NCBI GenBank assembly: GCA_900554495.1
Contig: USHR01000099.1
Span: forward strand, 1-7,022
From: an uncultured Collinsella sp.
GTDB lineage: Bacteria > Actinomycetota > Coriobacteriia > Coriobacteriales > Coriobacteriaceae
DNA length: 7,022 bases
Reading direction: 5' to 3'
Both the position numbers and the translations under genes were made by a program. The stretch's first letter is position 1. The number at the start of each line of letters is the position of its first letter. The notes below the pieces were generated by a model that did no database searches, was not told the DNA's origin, and saw only the letters and a program-made list of their open reading frames with translations. Positions 1 to 7,022 of the stretch are shown piece after piece.

Positions 1-539
1 AGTTTATTAAGGTTTATATTCTCTTTATCGCTCATTTTATTCATTTTGAAAATAGTTGAACGGTGAACGGTCGCTTTTACCCGCTCAGCGTAAAGAAACC
101 CAGCTCAAGCATATCTACGTCATTTACGTGCAACTTTATTTTAATAGAGCAGGGATTAGACCAGATTATGCAAACTATATCTTTGCTAAACATAAAACAG
201 TCAGCGCAAAGTCTTACTCGCACTATACGAGATTCTATGCACTTATTGGACGAGTATGCAGCCCTGCAATAACATGGCGTTTTTCATCCAACTTAAAGAA
301 TAGACGAGTGCCTTTGCCGCGCGTCGGCCGGCAGCCGGCGAGCCGTCTCGTCGGTTGCCGCTTCCAGAAAATCAAATACTGATATTGCGCGCGCAATTGC
401 TGCATGGTACTTTAGCGAAGAACAGCGCGGGCTGGGGCGACAGAGATTTGTCGTGAAGTTTGGGTTCGGCGACCCCGCTGCTGTCTTCTCCTTATCCGCC
501 AGCGAACCCCTTGAGCGACGGATTGAGGAGGTCCTTACT
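1..539. other. Non-coding stretch: AT-rich segment then GC-rich leader
   Basis: No convincing gene is visible here. Roughly the first 300 bases are AT-rich (13 of the first 60 bases are G or C), against the clearly GC-rich sequence of the rest of the window. The two short + strand frames that are open here begin at TTG (56) and GTG (63), overlap each other, lack a Shine-Dalgarno sequence, and give proteins I do not recognise. The segment contains a small tandem duplication, TGAACGG twice at 57-70. From about 300 onward the base composition becomes GC-rich, with repeated GCCGGC motifs and a 14-bp palindrome at 384-397. The stretch could hold the promoter of the gene at 540, a promoter for a gene left of the window, or decayed foreign DNA; the sequence alone does not decide. 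The best promoter-like pair I found (TTGCGC at 385, TACTTT at 408, spacing 17) is too weak to annotate. Confidence 0.55.
384..397. repeat. 14-bp perfect palindrome ATTGCGCGCGCAAT
   Basis: The sequence ATTGCGC is followed directly by its reverse complement GCGCAAT with no spacer. It lies about 140 bp upstream of the start of the first + strand gene and overlaps the only weak promoter-like element there, so an operator role is possible. A perfect gapless palindrome is more typical of a protein-binding site than of an RNA hairpin. Nothing else in the sequence supports a function. Confidence 0.4.
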
Positions 540-956
540 ATGACAAAAATGCTCAAGATCACGCTGAATGGCGAGACGTTTCTCGCCGACATGCTCTGGG
601 ACAAGGCTCCCGAGGCATGCAAGCTGTTCGAATCATCCTGTCCAGTCGAGTCACGTATCTTTTCGGCCAAGATCTGCGATGCCGAGGTGACGTATCCTGT
701 CTCGGGCCCCATCGCCAATTACGAGCACATCGAGAACCCCGTCTTTCACGAGCCAGCGGGCGCCGTGAGCTGGTATGGCGGATGGTCGTCAATCTGCATC
801 TTCTTTGACGTGTGCGAGCCCTTTGGCACCTGCAACATGTTCGCCCGCATCTGCGAAGCCGACCGCGAGCGTTTTGCCGCCGCCTGCCGCAATGTCTGGG
901 ACAACCAGGGCATGTACATTAAAAACGAAATCGTCGAGATCGAAACGGAGGCCTAA
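540..956 (+). CDS. DUF3830-like (cyclophilin-fold) protein
   Basis: This gene encodes a 138-residue soluble protein. Its N-terminal pattern (KITLNGETFLADMLWDKAP at residues 6-24, then an acidic/hydrophobic region) and its central GAVSWYGGWSSICIFF stretch (74-89) resemble the DUF3830 family. Members of that family adopt a cyclophilin-like beta-barrel and have no established enzymatic activity. I recognise it from pattern memory, not from an alignment. The start at ATG 540 is fixed by GAGGAGGT at 525-532, about 8 nt upstream; the in-frame GTG at 453 has no such site and would add 29 unconvincing residues. There are no signal peptide or membrane segments, so it is probably cytoplasmic. It has eight cysteines (27, 34, 46, 86, 92, 98, 105, 116), a high count for its size that fits a reducing cytoplasm. 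It is 2 nt upstream of the next gene, so the two are probably co-transcribed. The coding assignment is sure; the family call is moderately sure and the ligand is unknown. Confidence 0.8.
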   Translation: MTKMLKITLNGETFLADMLWDKAPEACKLFESSCPVESRIFSAKICDAEVTYPVSGPIANYEHIENPVFHEPAGAVSWYGGWSSICIFFDVCEPFGTCNMFARICEADRERFAAACRNVWDNQGMYIKNEIVEIETEA

Positions 957-958
957 AG

Positions 959-1483
959 ATGATGGATATCAACACCCTGCTCACACTCGACCTTGCCGAG
1001 TACGCCACTGCACTTGAAGCCCTCGCCGATCAAATGATGCTCGAGGAACCGCGTGACATCGACTACATGCGCCGCCGCAAGCTCGACACCGGCCGCGAAT
1101 TCGCCGTCTGGAACTTCACCGTCGGTTACTGCATGAACGCCGCCGACGCCCTCTCCCTCCTGCGAGCCCAGGCCAACGAAAACGCCAACGACGGCACCGC
1201 CGACCTCGCAACGATCAAAAACAGTGCCGCACGCCTGTGCGACTGGTTCTCGGGCGCCTTCGACGTCACCGGCAAAATGGATGACACGACGGCAATCCTC
1301 GCCCACAGCCGCGACCTCTACGCCCAGGTTGAGACTCACGAACAGTTCGCGGCCCTCACCCGCGCCACCGAGCGCTATCTGGTCCAGCTCCAATTTTGGG
1401 TCGACCGCCAGATTCCCTGGCCGGCTATTAGCGACCTCGTCCACGGCTACCGCCTACGCACAGAGAGCGGCGAGACAAGATAA
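959..1483 (+). CDS. Hypothetical protein, helical, downstream partner of the DUF3830-like gene
   Basis: This gene encodes a 174-residue protein that I do not recognise. The sequence is rich in Ala, Leu, Asp and Arg and looks almost entirely alpha-helical, with helices suggested around residues 8-28, 46-72, 84-100, 108-125 and 127-149. It has five tryptophans or clustered aromatics around WNF (51-53), DWF (95-97) and QFWVDRQIPWP (145-155), and a basic patch MRRRK at 37-41. There is no signal peptide or membrane span, so it is presumably cytoplasmic. Translation may start at ATG 959 or the adjacent ATG 962. GGAGG at 947-951, inside the end of the upstream gene, serves either one (7 or 10 nt). 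The 2-nt gap and embedded ribosome binding site suggest translational coupling and a shared role with the DUF3830-like protein. Codon use is GC-rich at third positions, which supports it as a real gene. No function is proposed. Confidence 0.85.
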   Translation: MMDINTLLTLDLAEYATALEALADQMMLEEPRDIDYMRRRKLDTGREFAVWNFTVGYCMNAADALSLLRAQANENANDGTADLATIKNSAARLCDWFSGAFDVTGKMDDTTAILAHSRDLYAQVETHEQFAALTRATERYLVQLQFWVDRQIPWPAISDLVHGYRLRTESGETR

Positions 1484-1507
1484 AAACAACCAGGCAGCAC
1501 CAACAAT

Positions 1508-1522
1508 GTCCCGCCACGGGAC
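1508..1522. repeat. Small hairpin after the + strand operon
   Basis: GTCCCG, loop CCA, then CGGGAC forms a perfect 6-bp stem 25 nt after the stop codon at 1483. No T-run follows, so it is not a classical terminator on its own. It may protect the 3' end of the two-gene transcript, or be a degenerate relative of the hairpin units that follow from 1563. Confidence 0.35.
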
Positions 1523-1562
1523 CCAAAGTGGCAATCAGAGGACTGGAGACGCACGCGACAGC

Positions 1563-1727
1563 GTCCCCAGCCCTCTCCATAGCGCTGCGCGTTTCGCGCC
1601 AAAGGCGCGAAAAAGCAAAGGGATAAAAGGCGGTAACGACCAAGTCCCCAGCCCTTTCCCAAAGTAACGCGTGGTTTCGCGGCAAAGCCGCGAAACAGCG
1701 ACCGGGACAAAAGGCCCCCACAGCCAC
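1563..1727. repeat. Two tandem ~83-bp repeat units, each with a perfect hairpin
   Basis: Copy one starts at 1563 and copy two at 1644. Both begin GTCCCCAGCCCT, followed by a pyrimidine-rich stretch, a hairpin, and a GGGAYAAAAGG motif (1620-1630 and 1704-1714). Hairpin one is TTTCGCGCC-AAA-GGCGCGAAA at 1592-1612. Hairpin two is GTTTCGCGGC-AAA-GCCGCGAAAC at 1674-1696. The copies have drifted outside these blocks, yet the stems stay perfect. One stem pair differs as C-G in the first copy and G-C in the second, a compensatory change. The unit lies in a convergent intergenic region and encodes nothing obvious. It resembles REP-type intergenic palindromic elements found in families across bacterial chromosomes; I cannot tell from one window whether it is dispersed in the genome. 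Confidence 0.7.
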
Positions 1728-1766
1728 GTCCTTCATCAGCCCACACAATCCGAGGACGTAGTCGTA

Positions 1767-1891
1767 GCAGGATCTGAGGGCTGACCTTCGCGGACACTCC
1801 GCAGGACGAAAGAACCCCCGCCGCACGTAGTGCGCAGCGGGGGTTCTTTCATGTCCGAGGACGTCCGCGAAGGTCAGCCCTCAGATCCTGC
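1767..1891. repeat. Perfect 29-bp inverted repeat enclosing the terminator
   Basis: The left arm at 1767-1795 and the right arm at 1863-1891 are exact reverse complements over 29 bases, separated by 67 bp that contain the terminator hairpin. The right arm starts 10 nt beyond the nifJ stop codon. An 11-bp direct repeat, TCCGAGGACGT, sits outside the left arm (1749-1759) and overlaps the right arm (1854-1864). In a transcript from either strand the whole element could fold into one long hairpin of more than 40 paired bases. Such a long exact match is far beyond what termination needs and suggests a recent duplication-inversion, a small non-autonomous mobile element, or strong selection on the stem. 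Confidence 0.85.
1804..1856. terminator. Bidirectional rho-independent terminator between convergent genes
   Basis: GAAAGAACCCCCGC at 1808-1821 pairs perfectly with GCGGGGGTTCTTTC at 1837-1850 (14 bp). An inner CGCAC-GTA-GTGCG stem at 1822-1834 caps it. Past a 2-nt bulge (1851-1852), GGAC and GTCC at 1804-1807 and 1853-1856 extend the base. The G/C core followed by TTCTTTC on the + strand, and the same sequence on the minus strand, gives an intrinsic terminator in both directions. It would end transcription of nifJ on the minus strand, about 50 nt after its stop codon, and of the 540-1483 unit on the + strand. Confidence 0.85.
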
Positions 1892-1901
1892 GGTGGGAGA
1901 C

Positions 1902-5441
<3,540 letters not shown>

Positions 5442-5719
5442 ATACCCCTCTCCTCTCATATAGGTATACAGGCCCCGGCGATCGCCGGGATGTTGGCGTG
5501 ATGGGATTTTCGCTGTTGCTTCCAATCATCTGGCAGGCAGGCTCAGCAGCAGGTACATGGCGTGGAGAGAAGGCATGCCGAGGCGAGGAGGGCTGCACGC
5601 GCTCCACAAGCCCAGCTACCCGTCTTGCACATGACCGAGCGCCGCAAAGGCCGCATGCCGGATGCTCCCGGGCACGCCCCGGCGATGGGAAGCGCCCGCA
5701 ACGGAAATCCGCATGCGGG
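5442..5719 (-). other. Probable long nifJ leader, no gene
   Basis: About 280 bp upstream of nifJ hold no supportable gene on either strand. The short open frames here give low-complexity Cys/Ala/Arg-rich proteins without ribosome binding sites. The stretch is GC-rich and contains the palindrome at 5474-5489 and three GCATGC hexamers (5573-5578, 5653-5658, 5711-5716), two of them within longer dyads: CCGCATGCGG at 5709-5718 and GGCATGCC at 5572-5579. If transcription starts in the AT-rich island beyond 5720, this is a long 5' untranslated region. I do not recognise any known riboswitch or T-box in it. Confidence 0.45.
5474..5489. promoter_or_regulatory. 16-bp perfect palindrome in the nifJ leader
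   Basis: CCCGGCGATCGCCGGG is its own reverse complement and ends 33 bp before the nifJ start codon. As DNA it is a candidate operator. As RNA it would form a 6-bp GC stem with a GATC loop just upstream of the ribosome binding site, which could affect translation or mRNA stability. It is followed toward the gene by an imperfect dyad, TATACCTATA on the minus strand (5459-5468). No regulator is identifiable. Confidence 0.45.
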
Positions 5720-5781
5720 TTTATTGTACCCCGCCGTCAAGCCATATTTCGGCAAATATAGGTGGCCGGTAAAGGTTTACC
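5720..5781 (-). promoter_or_regulatory. Candidate nifJ promoter/operator island
   Basis: An AT-rich island interrupts the GC-rich intergenic sequence. On the minus strand it contains two -10-like hexamers, TATATT (5760-5755) and TACAAT (5728-5723); neither has a good -35 at 16-18 nt, so the exact promoter is uncertain. Two dyads lie here: ATATTT-CGGC-AAATAT at 5744-5759 and GGTAAA-GG-TTTACC at 5768-5781. Their centres are about 23 bp apart, close to two helical turns, as expected for paired operator sites. The sequences do not match the Rex or FNR consensus as I know them. Low to moderate confidence. Confidence 0.35.
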
Positions 5782-5838
5782 TCGGGTGACTATTGTGCGC
5801 CCGGCACCGACGGGCACAGTCCCCTGGAACCCCACAGC

Positions 5839-5905
5839 AGTTGCGGTGAAATAGGGAGTGTTTTTGCTGTTAACGGCCTTAATCAGTCCCTATTTCACCG
5901 CAACT
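5839..5905. repeat. 19-bp perfect inverted repeat with 29-nt loop
   Basis: AGTTGCGGTGAAATAGGGA at 5839-5857 is matched exactly by its reverse complement at 5887-5905. The loop (5858-5886) includes a T-run and a GCTGTTAACGGC near-dyad. It begins 15 nt after the stop codon of the FHA-domain gene. No T-tract follows the stem on the minus strand, so it is not a standard intrinsic terminator, though it could stabilise the mRNA end. The length and perfection of the stem suggest a REP or MITE-like intergenic element. The arm is AT-richer than its surroundings. Confidence 0.75.
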
Positions 5906-5922
5906 CATTGAGGGGATGAGTT
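5902..5922. repeat. Second hairpin overlapping the FHA gene stop codon
   Basis: AACTCAT at 5902-5908 and ATGAGTT at 5916-5922 are exact reverse complements around a 7-nt loop. The right half includes the first two bases of the FHA gene's stop codon (complement of 5921-5923), and the left half uses the last four bases of the right arm of the larger inverted repeat (5887-5905). The two hairpins compete for those bases, so they could form alternative structures. Confidence 0.45.
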
Positions 5923-6871
5923 AGAGAGCGCCGAGGAGGATGGCGTAGGTGGTGGATTCGCCGAGTTTGAGCTCGTCGCCGGGGTTGAGCTGGGCGGAGC
6001 GGCCAGGCTCTACTTGAATACACACACTCGTGGCCCCGTTTACCACCACGGTGCCGTTCGTGGACGCCAGGTCCTCGACAAACCATGTGCCAGAATCGTC
6101 GCACCAGATATGGGCATGGCGGGCCGAGACGTCGTCGCCGACGTCGGTGATGTCGCCCTCCCCCGTTGCCAGTGCGCCGATCTCGACGCCTTCCTCACTC
6201 GGCTGGATCCAGCGCGGGGCGCTCGCCACGTAGCCGTTTTGCACGCGCAGCAGTCCCAGCGGATGCGCCGGCGCGACCTCGTGCTCGCCCGCGACCGAAG
6301 ATGTGCTCAGCGAGCGCGGCGTCGACGTGGCGCCGCCACAGGTCGCATGAGCGTAGTCGATGGCATAGGTCACCGACGAACGTACATCTGCCGAGCAACC
6401 CACGGCGACAAACAGCACCAGGATGGCCTCGGCGCGCTCGGCGGGCATGAGTTCAGCCGCCTGCGACAGGCGCTCGAGCGCATTGCGATAGAGATTCGTG
6501 TCCTGGTGGCATTCCTCGAGTGCCCGCACCATGGGCTCGCCAGCGGGGCCGCACACCATATTGGTCACGGCCGCGGCGTCCATGGGGTTGCGACGGCGCA
6601 GGGCCAGCTGCGACATAATGCGCGCGGCCGAGGTGCCGTAATCGGCAAAATAACGTTCCTGCAGCGTGCCGACCGGCGCGCGCACGATAAAGCGCGAAAC
6701 CCAGGAGCGATCGGCGGCACGGCTCTGCGGACTACGGCCGTCGGCGAGCGGGCGACTCGAGAGCACCAAGCCGCACAGTTCGATATGGCTCAGGTGCGCT
6801 GCGCGCTTAAAGATGTCAAACATTGTGTCAAACATTGCCCCGCACGGGGTGAGCTCAGCTTGAGAAGCCAT
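5921..6871 (-). CDS. FHA-domain protein with unassigned N-terminal region
   Basis: This gene encodes a 316-residue protein. Residues ~225-312 form a forkhead-associated domain, a phosphothreonine-peptide binding fold used in Ser/Thr kinase signalling, secretion and cell-envelope regulation. Visible landmarks are VEIGA (229-233), VSARHAHI (248-255) with Ser249 and His252, FVEDLASTNGT (264-274) with Asn272, and LNPGDELKLG (295-304). The usual Gly-Arg of the first loop is Gly-Ala here (232-233). Residues 1-220 are not recognised; they look helical, with a short hydrophobic run AEAILVLFVAVG (147-158) too brief for a confident membrane span, then a Ser/Thr-rich linker (~180-195). ATG 6871 is supported by AAGGAGGG at 6879-6886, 7 nt upstream. 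The start lies 3 nt past the stop of an upstream partial gene, so the pair is probably an operon. The FHA call is strong; the pathway is unknown. Confidence 0.88.
   Translation of the reverse strand: MASQAELTPCGAMFDTMFDIFKRAAHLSHIELCGLVLSSRPLADGRSPQSRAADRSWVSRFIVRAPVGTLQERYFADYGTSAARIMSQLALRRRNPMDAAAVTNMVCGPAGEPMVRALEECHQDTNLYRNALERLSQAAELMPAERAEAILVLFVAVGCSADVRSSVTYAIDYAHATCGGATSTPRSLSTSSVAGEHEVAPAHPLGLLRVQNGYVASAPRWIQPSEEGVEIGALATGEGDITDVGDDVSARHAHIWCDDSGTWFVEDLASTNGTVVVNGATSVCIQVEPGRSAQLNPGDELKLGESTTYAILLGAL
6814..6837. repeat. Tandem 12-bp duplication within the FHA gene
   Basis: TGTCAAACATTG occurs twice back to back (6814-6825 and 6826-6837). On the coding strand it encodes the repeated tetrapeptide MFDT-MFDI at residues 13-20. 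The unit is a multiple of three, so gain or loss of a copy would keep the reading frame. Both copies contain an ATG, but the good ribosome binding site belongs to the upstream ATG at 6871. Confidence 0.85.
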
Positions 6872-6874
6872 GGC

Positions 6875-7022
6875 TTAGCCCTCCTTGGTCGCAGAGATGG
6901 TGTCGGATACTTCGGCCGGCCCGCCAAAGGCGCGGGCAGCCGCGGCTCCGCCGGCAAGCGGCGCCGCCATGGGAATTTTCGCACGTCGTGCTGACACGAC
7001 GGGAAACTCAAAGGCAAACCCC
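6875..7022 (-). CDS. C-terminal end of an unidentified gene, cut by the window edge
   Basis: On the minus strand a frame is open from the right edge to a TAA at 6875-6877. The 48 visible residues begin GFAFEFPVVSARRAKIP, continue with an Ala/Gly-rich stretch and end SDTISATKEG. Most codons end in G or C, as in the neighbouring genes. The last codons (AAG GAG GGC) double as the ribosome binding site of the FHA gene, whose ATG follows 3 nt after this stop; that arrangement is typical of translationally coupled operon genes and is the main evidence. The Ala/Gly-rich tail gives no family. A competing frame open at 6790-7017 on the same strand overlaps the FHA start and looks like a shadow. Confidence 0.6.
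   Translation of the reverse strand, partial: GFAFEFPVVSARRAKIPMAAPLAGGAAAARAFGGPAEVSDTISATKEG

Noticed and set aside
56..382. Two overlapping short + strand frames starting at TTG 56 and GTG 63 (108 and 69 residues)
   Set aside because: Both use rare starts without a ribosome binding site, overlap each other, and resemble no family; the longer one also crosses the change from AT-rich to GC-rich sequence. A decayed gene is possible but not supported.
1428..1826. Minus-strand frames of 132 and 116 residues in the convergent intergenic region
   Set aside because: They run through the hairpin repeats and the terminator and overlap the end of a real + strand gene; the proteins are Arg/Cys/Gly-rich and look like translated repeats.
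5723..5740. TTGACG and TACAAT close together on the minus strand as a classical promoter
   Set aside because: The hexamers are only 6 nt apart, so they cannot be the -35 and -10 of the same promoter; TACAAT alone was kept as a weak -10 candidate.
5498..5789. Short frames on both strands upstream of nifJ (70-87 residues)
   Set aside because: There is no ribosome binding site, the composition is low-complexity, and they cover the likely nifJ leader and promoter.
5794..5818. Imperfect hairpin TGTG-CG-CCCG / CGGGCACA as a terminator for the FHA gene
   Set aside because: The stem has a 2-nt bulge and no T-run follows on either strand, so termination is not supported.
6014..6994. 326-residue + strand frame opposite the FHA gene
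   Set aside because: It lies antisense to a gene with clear FHA motifs and a good ribosome binding site; its own protein is Arg/His/Ala-rich with no recognisable domain.

Overview
The window looks like a piece of the chromosome of a GC-rich, strictly anaerobic actinobacterium. A Coriobacteriia member close to Collinsella is the best guess. This is an inference from the coding style (strong G/C third positions), the full-length pyruvate:ferredoxin oxidoreductase and the cysteine-rich proteins. No rRNA, tRNA or other decisive marker is present. I see no mobile-element gene, CRISPR array or recognisable defence or biosynthetic system.

Layout from left to right. Positions 1-539 hold no gene I can support. 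The first ~300 bases are strikingly AT-rich and then give way to GC-rich sequence. A tight two-gene unit follows on the + strand: a DUF3830-like (cyclophilin-fold) protein at 540-956, then an unrecognised 174-residue protein at 959-1483, with 2 nt between them. Positions 1484-1901 form a convergent intergenic region packed with structure. It contains a small hairpin, a tandem pair of ~83-bp units that each carry a perfect hairpin with a covarying base pair, and a strong bidirectional terminator nested inside a perfect 29-bp inverted repeat.

The dominant gene is nifJ on the minus strand (1902-5441), a complete 1179-residue pyruvate:ferredoxin (flavodoxin) oxidoreductase with every cluster and cofactor residue I could check. 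Its upstream region (5442-5838) holds a good ribosome binding site, a 16-bp palindrome close to the start, and an AT-rich island with two dyads that is the likely promoter/operator area. A 19-bp-stem inverted repeat at 5839-5905 separates nifJ from the next minus-strand gene.

That gene (5921-6871) encodes a protein with an unassigned ~220-residue N-terminal region and a C-terminal FHA (phosphothreonine-recognition) domain. Directly upstream, 3 nt before its start, is the C-terminal end of another minus-strand gene that runs off the right edge of the window (6875-7022). The two probably form an operon.

Functionally, nifJ is core energy metabolism: pyruvate to acetyl-CoA, CO2 and reduced ferredoxin. 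It appears to be a single-gene transcription unit bounded by its own terminator. The FHA pair belongs to a separate, probably signalling-related operon. The most unusual material is the non-coding architecture in the two intergenic regions, not a new gene system.
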